The position numbers were made by a program, and so were the translations under genes. Shown in pieces: positions 56,747 to 64,000 of a DNA stretch of 64,000 nt. The stretch covers positions 26,306 to 90,305 of the forward strand of contig NZ_JABBXD010000013.1 of the NCBI RefSeq assembly GCF_014750655.1, written 5' to 3'. Source of the DNA: Salinimonas profundi. GTDB lineage: Bacteria > Pseudomonadota > Gammaproteobacteria > Enterobacterales > Alteromonadaceae. Within the stretch, counting starts at the first letter, position 1. The number at the start of each line of letters is the position of its first letter. Below the pieces are notes generated by a model. It searched no databases, was not told where the DNA came from, and was given only the letters and a program-made list of their open reading frames with translations.

Positions 56747-58038
56747 TGTCTCAGGCCCTAACTAACGAGAATGACCCTATTAAAGTCGCATTAGACGCAG
56801 CCAAAGGGGTATCAATCCACAATGGCAGCCTACGTTTGCAATTTAAGCTTCCAGGTCAACTTCGACATACTCGAAAGTCGCTTGGCTATCCGCCAAACTT
56901 GGATAATATTGAGATTGCTATTAACACGCTGCGTAACATAAAACAGGACATCGCAAATGGCTTGTTTAAATATGATGAGGAAGAGTTTTGGTCTAAGCAT
57001 TTCCCCACTAATGCTCGTAACCCAGGCTCGCCGATCACTGTAGAAGCTTGCTTCAAAAACTATGTTGAAGAAAATGATTCGGTACTCTCCGACTCAATTA
57101 CTGAGAAACTTAATACAGCTCTTAATTGGCTCTCGCACTACAAACTCGCCTTGAAGCCACTTGGACATATTACTAAGACCGTCCTGAAAGACCTAAGAAA
57201 AAAGAGTGTACAAGGCAATAGCAAAACGAAGTTTGCTGGTTGCACAGTAACTACAGTAAACGAGTACAGCAGTACGCTACGAAGAGTGCTAGATTATGCC
57301 GTTGAAGAAGGTCACCTGAAAGAAAACCCTATGAGATTAGTACCTCAGTTGAAGAAGGACGACCTTAATTTAGAGTATTATGATCGTTACGTTAAGCCTT
57401 TCACAGTGGCTGAACTAGACTGCCTGCTCGCCAAAATCCATGTCCCATCAGTTAGACAGATGGTTAAATTCCTAGCCTGGACAGGACTTCGGCATGGTGA
57501 ACTTAAGGCGCTGGCATGGGAGGACGTTGATTTGGAAAACAAGAGAATTACTGTTAAATACAATCTCACGAGAAAAGGAAAGCTAAAACCGCCAAAAACC
57601 AAAAGCGGCTACCGTGTAGTAGAACTTCTTCCAGCAGCATTAGCGGTGCTAGAAGAAATGAAGGATGGGTCGGCAGCTCTTCCGCCAGTAACTGATAAAA
57701 TTCATTACAAGTACGGCAAATTTGATATCGTCAAAAGACGAAGAGTCTTCTTAGGAAGAGCTAATCAGCCTTACAAAAGGCCAGAACTTACAACTGCTCC
57801 AAAGCAATGGGAAAAGTGGTTGAGAGAAGCAGGTGTCTCTTACCGCGCTGCTTATCAACTTCGACATACATATGCGAGTAGGATGCTTACAGCAGGATGT
57901 AACGAAGCTTGGCTAGCAAGTCAAATGGGCCATGCGAATACAAATATGATAGCGACGATATACGGAAAGTGGATACCTGAAGACAACCCTGACTATATAG
58001 CCCAGTTGGCAAAAAAGTTAGGGCAAGAATATCGCTGA
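56743..58038 (+). CDS. Tyrosine recombinase (integrase) of the element
   Basis: 431 residues if read from GTG 56743 (ATG at 56746 is equally possible). N-terminal arm-binding-like part, SAM-like core-binding domain (about 100-190), catalytic domain with Arg250 in LAWTGLRHGELKALAWEDVD, a lysine in PPKTKSGYRVV, YQLRHTYASRML with Arg374, GHANT with His397 and nucleophile Tyr407 in IYGKWI. The box II first His position is Tyr371. It presumably integrates the element at the ybaB 3' end. Followed by a terminator. Confidence 0.93.
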   Translation: MMSQALTNENDPIKVALDAAKGVSIHNGSLRLQFKLPGQLRHTRKSLGYPPNLDNIEIAINTLRNIKQDIANGLFKYDEEEFWSKHFPTNARNPGSPITVEACFKNYVEENDSVLSDSITEKLNTALNWLSHYKLALKPLGHITKTVLKDLRKKSVQGNSKTKFAGCTVTTVNEYSSTLRRVLDYAVEEGHLKENPMRLVPQLKKDDLNLEYYDRYVKPFTVAELDCLLAKIHVPSVRQMVKFLAWTGLRHGELKALAWEDVDLENKRITVKYNLTRKGKLKPPKTKSGYRVVELLPAALAVLEEMKDGSAALPPVTDKIHYKYGKFDIVKRRRVFLGRANQPYKRPELTTAPKQWEKWLREAGVSYRAAYQLRHTYASRMLTAGCNEAWLASQMGHANTNMIATIYGKWIPEDNPDYIAQLAKKLGQEYR

Positions 58039-58050
58039 TAGATTTTAGAG

Positions 58051-58078
58051 GAGCTATGCATCAAATATAGCTCTTTTT
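58051..58078 (+). terminator. Terminator of the integrase gene
   Basis: 7-bp stem (58051-58057 with 58067-58073), nine-base loop, followed by TTTTTG. The remaining bases to 58310 contain no gene. Confidence 0.85.
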
Positions 58079-58310
58079 GTTTTGATAGCATACCAGCCGC
58101 CCCTCAAGCCTTTGTAGTATAAAATGCGAATAGCAGACGCTCATAATCGGAAAAATAATAGTCTGCTAAGAGTGATGAGCACACAATTTGTGCTTATTTA
58201 TCTCACGAACATCCACTAAACATGTGTTTATATACAGTTCTCAATGGACTTAAATAAAGTTTATCTTTAAACTCAGCATAACTGTTCATAAAACATCCAA
58301 AGAGCACATT

Positions 58311-59138
58311 ATGCCGTCACAAGCCCAGATTATGCGTCAGATCCAACAGAAATTAGAACGAGCGGCTAGAGAGCAGCAGAGGAGAATAGATCAACATAAT
58401 CGAAAAGTTGTTCGAGAAAATAAGAAAGCTGTCGATGATTATAACCGCGAAGTCAGGAGAGTTAACTCAGCTAACCAGGCGCAAGTAAGAGCGGTTAATA
58501 ATTATAACAAGAATGTCGAACTGCAAAACAAAGCAAATTTGCAGAAAGTTCAACGTTTTAATACAGAAGTTAATCGAGTCAACAACCAGAGTAACAGTGA
58601 TAGTGCAAAGTTGCTTGCCGATATAAAAAGGCAACTGAGAAACCCCTCTAGCAGTATAAGTTATAGTCAAATAGAGGAGAATCTAGCTGACAGAGTCTAT
58701 GAAGCTGTTTCTAAGGCTGACTCCCGAGAATATGATGTTTTCCTAAGTTACGCGAAGATTGATGGTTATGAGACTGCATCTAAGTTGAAGGACGAGCTTG
58801 AAAAACTAGGAGTTTCTGTTTGGTTTGACGAAGTTGCTATCATCCCTGGAAAAAGTCAGTCTCTTCAGATGGATGCAGGATTAAAAAAAGCAAGAGCTGG
58901 AATTGCACTTCTGACCCCAGCCTATTTAGCTGGTAGATTCTGGACTGAGAGAGAGCTTGGGGTACTTCTGAATAAAGAAACTCTTATCCCCGTCCTAAAT
59001 GGCTGCACTTTTGAAGACGTAAGAGAATACAGCGGAATCCTTCCAGACCTGGCAGGATTTATTATCGATTTAGATCAATCTACAGAAGCTGTTGCTTTAA
59101 AAATTGCCCCAGCAGTAAAGGTTGTGGAATCCACTTAA
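58311..59138 (+). CDS. TIR-domain protein with charged N-terminal helical region
   Basis: 275 residues. Residues 1-110 are rich in Arg, Gln, Asn and Lys with regular helical spacing (QQKLERAAREQQRRIDQHNR), probably a coiled coil or nucleic-acid-binding arm. Residues 141-260 are a TIR domain: YDVFLSYAKIDGYETASKLK, VWFDEVAIIPGKSQ, RAGIALLTPAYLAGRF and WTERELG, where Glu215 occupies the catalytic glutamate position of NAD-degrading TIRs. No sensor domain is fused. Lies after the integrase, last gene of the element. Probably a defence effector; NADase activity is an inference. Confidence 0.85.
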   Translation: MPSQAQIMRQIQQKLERAAREQQRRIDQHNRKVVRENKKAVDDYNREVRRVNSANQAQVRAVNNYNKNVELQNKANLQKVQRFNTEVNRVNNQSNSDSAKLLADIKRQLRNPSSSISYSQIEENLADRVYEAVSKADSREYDVFLSYAKIDGYETASKLKDELEKLGVSVWFDEVAIIPGKSQSLQMDAGLKKARAGIALLTPAYLAGRFWTERELGVLLNKETLIPVLNGCTFEDVREYSGILPDLAGFIIDLDQSTEAVALKIAPAVKVVEST

Positions 59139-59415
59139 CCGATACCTATAAGCGAAAAGACGGTAAACCTAGTTTATGTCAATGCCTCTACAAGAGTATT
59201 ATTGTCCTACCTCTATTGAGTATTGAGCAACAGTAACTGACTAAGAGGGGCTAGGTAGGTTAAGCACGATATGAGATGTAGTACGTGGATTAAGACAACG
59301 GGTAAGCTATTACCTTTGATGAAACTATATCACCCACAATAAGTTGAATATCCCAGAGTCCTGCTCACAACAGTATTAAATGATTAAAAAGGCAATTACT
59401 TGTCAGATCAATACA
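59139..59415. other. Gene-free right end of the element
   Basis: AT-rich sequence between the TIR gene and a bidirectional terminator, without a frame that has a ribosome site. It may hold integrase arm sites, but no repeat like that at the left end is seen. Confidence 0.4.
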
Positions 59416-59445
59416 AAAAAACTCTGGATTAGCCAGAGTTTTTTT
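59415..59445. terminator. Bidirectional terminator near the right element end
   Basis: 7-bp stem (59421-59427 with 59433-59439) extended by A-T pairs, five-base loop, with A run before and T run after. It can end the TIR transcript and also minus-strand transcription coming from dnaX-ybaB. Confidence 0.85.
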
Positions 59446-59521
59446 GCATATATCACTTGCCCCCTGCTTAACCCCATCACTTTTTAAACCGCTAGAGGCC
59501 AGTAAATCCAAGGGCTTTAGC

Positions 59522-59848
59522 CTAAAACGGCATTTTGAAGCCGGGTGGTAATGGCATGCCGCCAGTTACATCACCCATTTTCTCTTTGCTGGTTTCCTGG
59601 ACGCGGCGAACAGCATCGTTAAATGCAGCGGCTGTAAGGTCTTCCAGCATATCTTTATCATCATCCATTAATGAGTCGTCAACTTCTACACGACGCACAT
59701 TATGGTTACAGGTCATCGTTACTTTCACCATACCAGCACCAGCCTGACCGGTCACTTCGACTTCAGCCAGCTCTTCCTGCATCTTTTGCATGCGCTCCTG
59801 CATTTCCTGCGCCTGCTTCATGATATTTCCCATTCCGCCTTTAAACAT
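59522..59848 (-). CDS. ybaB: Nucleoid-associated protein YbaB/EbfC
   Basis: 108 residues from ATG 59848 behind AAGGTG (a GTG nine bases upstream is less likely). [60 protein letters not shown] and [10 protein letters not shown] are the family segments. Binds DNA as a dimer. The last codons are the element's attachment site; insertion keeps the protein sequence intact and swaps the stop to TAG. Confidence 0.96.
   Translation of the reverse strand: MFKGGMGNIMKQAQEMQERMQKMQEELAEVEVTGQAGAGMVKVTMTCNHNVRRVEVDDSLMDDDKDMLEDLTAAAFNDAVRRVQETSKEKMGDVTGGMPLPPGFKMPF
59523..59542. repeat. Attachment site repeat, right (ybaB side)
   Basis: 20-bp repeat identical to 42903-42922, encoding the C-terminal GFKMPF of ybaB. 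It defines the right boundary of the mobile element. Confidence 0.92.
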
Positions 59849-59877
59849 GTGATTCACCTTTATATTTTAAATTTTAC

Positions 59878-62241
59878 TCAGCGAGCTTTGACTGTGTCAC
59901 CTTTAACACTGGCATTGAATGCGTCAGTGAGTGAGGTAAATAGAGTGTCGCTGCCCACAACCTGATGCGCATATTGCTGGCGCATCGCATTAATCTGTTG
60001 CTGCAAAGAAAACGGTGTCTGTGCTGGTTCCCCGACCCGAATATCAAGTTGTATCGATTCATTCAGTGCGGTGCTCAACGCCTGTTTTACCTGTGCAATC
60101 GCATTATCGTTTAATAGATGCGCCTGACTTGCATCTAATTCAAGGATAATGTTGCTATCTTTTTTCTCATAAGAAGAGTGCAAAACGATCTGTTTGATCA
60201 ACCCTGCTACGTTCATCCGTGAAATCAAATTGCTCCAGCTATCAATCTGATTTGCATCGGTAAGCTTTATGTTGTCATTCAGGTACGGCTGAATGGATGC
60301 ATTATTATCAGATAATTCCGGGCTGGGGGAAGAAACATTTTCCATTGAATTAACAGACGTAGGATTCTCTGCGTCCTCGGGTATTGTCTGATCAGACACG
60401 AATGCTTCTTTACCATCGATGAAAACTTCGCTCTCATCCGCTATATCAGAATAGCCGTCATCCATGCTCCATGGAGGCTGCAGATCGTTCTGCGCACTCT
60501 CTATCTGCTCAGAAGCAGATGAGCTGTCGTTTGAATCAGAAAAGTTGGATGCCACGCCATCGGCTTCGTTGGATTTTTCAATTTCCCGCGCGCCGGGATC
60601 ACCTTGCGACTCGCGCCGTGGTGGCACGAAGGGTTGGGTCGGCTCAGGCTTTTTTGTCTGAGCAGCGTCCTCCTCACGCTGTCGCTTGAGTCGTTGACGC
60701 AGTGCGAGCATTTCCTGCGTAGCGCTAAGTCCACTCGGCTCATTCTCATCTGAGTGATGATCTAGTGAAGAGGAGTGCTGCTCGTCAGCGTTCTGGACAA
60801 TATACTGTTCGGATACAGGCTCATTGTCGTAAAGCGCCTCTTCTGCACGATATTCCTGAGCTTGCAGTTCAATATCATCCATCTGACGCGCAAGGCCTGC
60901 ATCGAATTCGGCATCCGTAACAGAAGGAGCATCACGCATCTCAGAAACAGACTGATCCCGGCCTGACGTTTCTGATTCGCTCTGCACATCTGAAAAGTCA
61001 GCGCGATCGTGCGAGCTAGCAGCCGTGTCATCTTCACTTTGAGTGAACTCTGCCGAGGTATCAAAGGTGGATTCACTGGCAGGCTCTGACAGCTGCTCAT
61101 GCACTGAACCTGTAACCGGTTGAGAAGCGATTACATCCTCGGGACCTTTTACCCCTGGTGCAGGTGCAAATGACATCATTCGAAGTAATGTCATCTCAAC
61201 GGCGCTCCTGCCGTCAACAGCATGCGGCAGATCCTTTCTGCCCTCCAGCGCTATCTGATAAAAGAGCTGAACCTGTTCCGCACTGACTTGTTTAGCTAAC
61301 TGATAAATCGCTTTGGCTGACGTTGTTTCAAGCTTACAAGCGTCCGGCACCCACTGGGTTAATGCGATCTGATGAAGTAAGCTGCTTAGCTCGGCCAACA
61401 ATTGACTGTAATCAGGAGACTGTTGAGCCATGTCATCAACAATTTGCAATACATCACGAGGCGACTTTTTAATTACCTGAAGAAGCAACTTTAATACCTG
61501 ATGCTTATCCATCAGGCCAAGCATATCAGTAACAATCGTCGCAACAACTTGATTATCGCCCTGTGCGATCGCCTGATCGGTAAGACTCAAAGCATCTCGC
61601 ATGCTGCCATTTGCAGCCCTTGCCAATAATGCCAGCGCCGACGTTTCAAAAGGTACTGACTCCTGATCCAACACATACGCAAGTTGCTGGCTGATCTGCT
61701 CTCTGGAGAGTGCTTTCAGGTTAAACTGCAGGCAGCGCGACAAAATGGTTACAGGCAGTTTCTGCGGGTCGGTGGTCGCGAGTAGAAACTTCACATGCGG
61801 CGGGGGCTCTTCCAATGTTTTAAGCAAGGCATTAAAGCTATGCTTAGATAACATATGGACTTCATCAATGAGGTAGACTTTAAATTTTCCGCGTGTTGGC
61901 TTGTACTGAACGTTATCCAATAGCTCGCGGGTATCTTCAACTTTTGTCCGGGAAGCCGCATCTATTTCAAGTAAATCGACATAGCGGCCCTGTTCTATTT
62001 CAATACACGTTTCGCATTGGCCGCATGGCTCAGAACCCATTCCCTGTTCACAGTTCAGACTCTTGGAAAAAATCCTGGCGATGGTGGTTTTACCAACGCC
62101 ACGTGTCCCTGTGAATAAATAAGCATGATGCAGACGATCGTTATCCAATGCGTTCGCAATGGCGCTAACTACATGCTCCTGACCCACCAGTTCTGAGAAA
62201 CGGCCGGGACGCCACTTTCGGGCTAGAACCTGATAACTCAT
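59878..62241 (-). CDS. dnaX: DNA polymerase III clamp-loader subunit tau (gamma by frameshift)
   Basis: 787 residues for tau, longer than E. coli (643) because of an acidic low-complexity linker (about 370-620). AAA+ domain: FTGTRGVGKTTIARIF, zinc module CEQGMGSEPCGQCETC, Walker B YLIDEVHMLSKHSF, sensor LATTDPQKLP. The C-terminal domain (from about 640) would bind DnaB and the polymerase. A programmed -1 frameshift site at codons 530-531 should give a gamma form of 532 residues. Head of the dnaX-ybaB(-recR) operon. Confidence 0.97.
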   Translation of the reverse strand: MSYQVLARKWRPGRFSELVGQEHVVSAIANALDNDRLHHAYLFTGTRGVGKTTIARIFSKSLNCEQGMGSEPCGQCETCIEIEQGRYVDLLEIDAASRTKVEDTRELLDNVQYKPTRGKFKVYLIDEVHMLSKHSFNALLKTLEEPPPHVKFLLATTDPQKLPVTILSRCLQFNLKALSREQISQQLAYVLDQESVPFETSALALLARAANGSMRDALSLTDQAIAQGDNQVVATIVTDMLGLMDKHQVLKLLLQVIKKSPRDVLQIVDDMAQQSPDYSQLLAELSSLLHQIALTQWVPDACKLETTSAKAIYQLAKQVSAEQVQLFYQIALEGRKDLPHAVDGRSAVEMTLLRMMSFAPAPGVKGPEDVIASQPVTGSVHEQLSEPASESTFDTSAEFTQSEDDTAASSHDRADFSDVQSESETSGRDQSVSEMRDAPSVTDAEFDAGLARQMDDIELQAQEYRAEEALYDNEPVSEQYIVQNADEQHSSSLDHHSDENEPSGLSATQEMLALRQRLKRQREEDAAQTKKPEPTQPFVPPRRESQGDPGAREIEKSNEADGVASNFSDSNDSSSASEQIESAQNDLQPPWSMDDGYSDIADESEVFIDGKEAFVSDQTIPEDAENPTSVNSMENVSSPSPELSDNNASIQPYLNDNIKLTDANQIDSWSNLISRMNVAGLIKQIVLHSSYEKKDSNIILELDASQAHLLNDNAIAQVKQALSTALNESIQLDIRVGEPAQTPFSLQQQINAMRQQYAHQVVGSDTLFTSLTDAFNASVKGDTVKAR
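60649..60674 (-). promoter_or_regulatory. Programmed -1 ribosomal frameshift site in dnaX
   Basis: Read on the minus strand: a strong Shine-Dalgarno AGGAGG (60674-60669), 13 bases, then the in-frame heptamer A-AAA-AAG (60655-60649). After slipping back one base the next codons are GCC and TGA, so gamma ends one residue after the slip. The same design, with GAG TGA, is used in E. coli dnaX. A downstream stem is not obvious. Confidence 0.85.
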
Positions 62242-62266
62242 TGACTGAAGGTCTCCGTATTACAGA

Positions 62267-62794
62267 TTAATATTCACAGATTGAATAGGTTTGAATATCC
62301 AGGTCGGATAACTTTTTATCGCCACCAAGTTCGGGCAAGCCGATGACAAAGCCTGCATGATCGACGTGACCACCTAATCGACGGATAAGTGCCGCTGAAG
62401 CAGCAATGGTGCCGCCCGTTGCTAATAAGTCATCGATAAGCAAAACATTGTCGCCCGGGGCAATCGCGTCTTTATGGATTTCCAGCGTATCAGTGCCATA
62501 CTCCAATTCATAACTTTCGCTGACAACTTCGCGAGGTAGTTTATTGGGCTTTCTTACAGGCACAAAACCTACGCCCATCTCAATAGCCAGGGGCGCGCCG
62601 AATAAAAAACCACGGGCTTCGGTCCCGGCGACTTTGTCAAATTTTACGTCTTTATACTTTTCTAAGAGTAACGCAATACAGGCACTAAATGCCTTGTGGT
62701 CTTCTAAGACACTGGTTACATCTCTAAAAATAATGCCTGGTTTGGGATAATCAGGCACAGATTTTACAACTGATTTAATGTACTCAGCAGTCAC
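62267..62794 (-). CDS. apt: Adenine phosphoribosyltransferase
   Basis: 175 residues from GTG 62794. [56 protein letters not shown] (flexible loop) and the PRPP-binding [19 protein letters not shown] define the family. Salvages adenine to AMP. Lies just upstream of dnaX, as in E. coli. Confidence 0.96.
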   Translation of the reverse strand: MTAEYIKSVVKSVPDYPKPGIIFRDVTSVLEDHKAFSACIALLLEKYKDVKFDKVAGTEARGFLFGAPLAIEMGVGFVPVRKPNKLPREVVSESYELEYGTDTLEIHKDAIAPGDNVLLIDDLLATGGTIAASAALIRRLGGHVDHAGFVIGLPELGGDKKLSDLDIQTYSICEY

Positions 62795-62817
62795 GGTAAC
62801 GCCTTATAATGTGCTGG

Positions 62818-62940
62818 TTAAAACCAAAACGTGAACCAGCCGGTAATGATGTGCATGCAAGAGATGGCAATCAGAACAGCAACAGAAGCAAGGAACCACC
62901 AACCGCTATAGGGCTCTTTGAAGTTTTTATCATCAGACAT
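62818..62940 (-). CDS. 40-residue single-pass membrane peptide
   Basis: A 40-codon frame from ATG 62940, seven bases after GAGGT, to TAA 62818-62820. Sequence starts MSDDKNFKEPYSGWWFLASV, continues as one hydrophobic helix and ends TGWFTFWF; polar N-terminus, aromatic-rich membrane segment. It precedes apt by 23 bases on the same strand. Function unknown. Confidence 0.65.
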   Translation of the reverse strand: MSDDKNFKEPYSGWWFLASVAVLIAISCMHIITGWFTFWF

Positions 62941-63907
62941 GTGGAATACCTCACATTTTTGTTCACAAAAAATGGGCGTAAATGGTAATCGAATATGCCC
63001 AAAATTGACAGCCTTTCCGTCGCTACCTTAACTTGTTTGGAGTTTGAATAACCAGCTGACGCAGGTGTGCAACGTCTAATCAAGTATAGGGCAATAAGGA
63101 CAATTATTCTTACTCAACGGATAAACAGCTGACACTCAGCATATATACTGATGGTGAATTGCATGATTTGGTTACACTAAAGCGCGGGGTCTCAGTGTCT
63201 GATTGATCCAGCGAACATCCCCAATCTCAGCTAATTACAGATTCAGTCCAAATGACGCCCAAACTTTCATATGAAAGACATTTTACATGCATTTTTAACA
63301 CGGATAAGCGTTAGCGTGCTCAGGCAGTTACCTATCAGTATGCTTAATCAAAGGTGCAATGATAATTACGTCACGCTGAGGAATAATATTAGAACATAGC
63401 TCACCAGATTAACGCATCACAAAGCGTAACGGGTGTAATGAACTGACGGTGGTCTCGGGAATGGCTCCATGCATATGCTGTTACAGACTTTTTTACGAAT
63501 GCCCAGGGCAAGATGGCAGGCACTTTTTGAGATTAGCAAATCACTGCGTTTTGAGTCAAAGGACCACCTTGATAGCAAAATGATGTTGTTAGGTTAGCCA
63601 GCACCAAATGCAAAGCCTCGCTTTCTGCATAGCTATTGTGAAAATCAGTTTTTTTAAGGACGGGTGTTTCGTAGCCGGTATGAAACAGTGTGCCACGCTC
63701 GCAACCACGTTACTGTTCTGCGCTGACAGACGAATTACAGCGATATAATGCGTAAAGAGACGAGCGCCAGGCCGCAGGCGGGTAAGCGCATCGTTGCACC
63801 AGGCATAAATTGTTGTGTATGAGCCTGTGCATCGCTCGCAGCCTGCACGCTTTGATGGTGAGGCATTGCAATGCAGGCGTACTGCGCAATCATGCACTTC
63901 TGAAACG
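62941..63907. other. About 1 kb without recognisable gene
   Basis: Between the small peptide gene and the rRNA terminator no frame shows a ribosome site plus family-like sequence. A 102-codon minus-strand frame (63589-63897) is rich in Cys, Arg and His and looks fortuitous. Some short inverted repeats are present but none with a T tract. Possibly decayed sequence behind an rRNA operon. Confidence 0.5.
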
Positions 63908-63938
63908 AAAAAAGCCCACTCGGTTGAGTGGGCTTCTT
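63908..63938 (-). terminator. rRNA operon terminator
   Basis: Perfect 10-bp stem (63912-63921 with 63926-63935), GGTT-type loop, followed on the minus strand by six Ts, eight bases past the 5S gene. Confidence 0.93.
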
Positions 63939-63945
63939 CGTAGAA

Positions 63946-64000
63946 TGGGAGCTTGGCGGTGTGCTACTCTCACATGGGGAGACCCCACACTACCATCGCC
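63946..64000 (-). rRNA. rrf: 5S ribosomal RNA, 3' part
   Basis: The last 55 bases, read on the minus strand, contain GGCGATGGTAGTGTGGGGTC followed by TCCCCATGTGAGAGTAG and the 3' strand CACCGCCAAGCTCCC, the loop D/E and 3' end of gammaproteobacterial 5S rRNA. The 5' part and the rest of the rRNA operon lie beyond the window. The exact 3' end is uncertain by a few bases. Confidence 0.93.

Larger units (their letters stand above)
42903..59542. mobile_element. Integrated element at the 3' end of ybaB
   Basis: Two perfect copies of TAAAACGGCATTTTGAAGCC bound this 16.6-kb segment; on the minus strand the repeat is the last six codons of ybaB plus the first base(s) of its stop. One copy completes ybaB (59523-59542), the other sits six bases before recR (42903-42922), exactly where ybaB would have ended. 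A tyrosine integrase and a small DNA-binding gene lie near the right end. Base composition is visibly AT-richer than the flanks. Cargo is defence-like. No conjugation or phage structural genes are seen, so it is a mobilisable or satellite-type island rather than a complete ICE or prophage. Confidence 0.92.

Noticed and set aside
42903..59542. The element as a prophage or complete conjugative element
   Set aside because: No capsid, terminase, tail, type IV secretion or relaxase genes of recognisable type are present.
63589..63897. 102-codon minus-strand frame near the 5S gene
   Set aside because: No ribosome site, unusual Cys/Arg/His-rich composition, and position in sequence that otherwise looks non-coding.

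Overview
The window looks like the chromosome of a marine gammaproteobacterium of the Alteromonadales, probably close to Alteromonas or Salinimonas. This is inferred from gene content: the fadD-rnd-ycgLMN and slp/tsaB/yoaA neighbourhoods, a multi-subunit Mrp-type antiporter, a large TonB receptor, and the dnaX-ybaB-recR and htpG-adk order. No database search was possible. Coordinates of start codons were refined from ribosome binding sites where these decide.

Bases 1-11,120 hold housekeeping genes: the end of dsbB, a GNAT acetyltransferase, then a minus-strand block (ycgN, a fumarylacetoacetase-fold enzyme, an MltB-like transglycosylase, ycgL, rnd, fadD, a hydrolase, an Slp-type lipoprotein, a short unknown gene, tsaB, yoaA). 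Bases 11,303-18,738 are a ten-gene cation/proton antiporter operon with a split MrpA and three NuoL/M/N-like subunits. Bases 18,709-24,782 carry an alpha-amylase-family enzyme and envelope or secreted proteins. Bases 24,910-32,216 are the complete histidine operon (hisGDCBHAFI) behind a readable attenuator: leader peptide with five His codons, antiterminator and terminator. Bases 32,281-42,896 carry a second signal peptidase I, two tandem Hsp20 genes that each have a ROSE-like RNA thermometer geometry, a TonB-dependent receptor, a D-threonine-aldolase-like enzyme, adk, htpG and recR.

Bases 42,903-59,542 are an integrated mobile element of about 16.6 kb. It is bounded by a perfect 20-bp direct repeat made from the last codons of ybaB, so the element has split the dnaX-ybaB-recR operon and left recR on the far side. 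It carries its own tyrosine integrase and is visibly AT-richer than its flanks. Its cargo is mostly defence-like: a type I restriction-modification operon (hsdR-hsdM-hsdS) continuing into a DUF3644 protein with an HEPN RX4H motif and a DUF2971 protein; a HicA-HicB-SecB-like toxin-antitoxin-chaperone operon; a TIR-domain protein with a charged N-terminal region; small membrane proteins; and a winged-helix protein with a possible nuclease-like domain.

The most unusual object is at about 51,494-51,900: a gene-free stretch that folds into at least a dozen helices stacked almost end to end, including a 10-bp plus 17-bp closing stem around a multibranch junction. Several pairs are G-U on the plus strand and would be A-C mismatches on the minus strand, which points to a plus-strand structured RNA of about 400 nt. 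It sits between a small membrane-protein gene and the winged-helix gene, and I do not recognise it as a known RNA class.

Bases 59,522-64,000 return to the core: ybaB, dnaX with a textbook A-AAA-AAG frameshift site for the gamma subunit, apt, a 40-residue membrane peptide gene, about 1 kb without a recognisable gene, and the 3' end of a 5S rRNA gene on the minus strand with its terminator.
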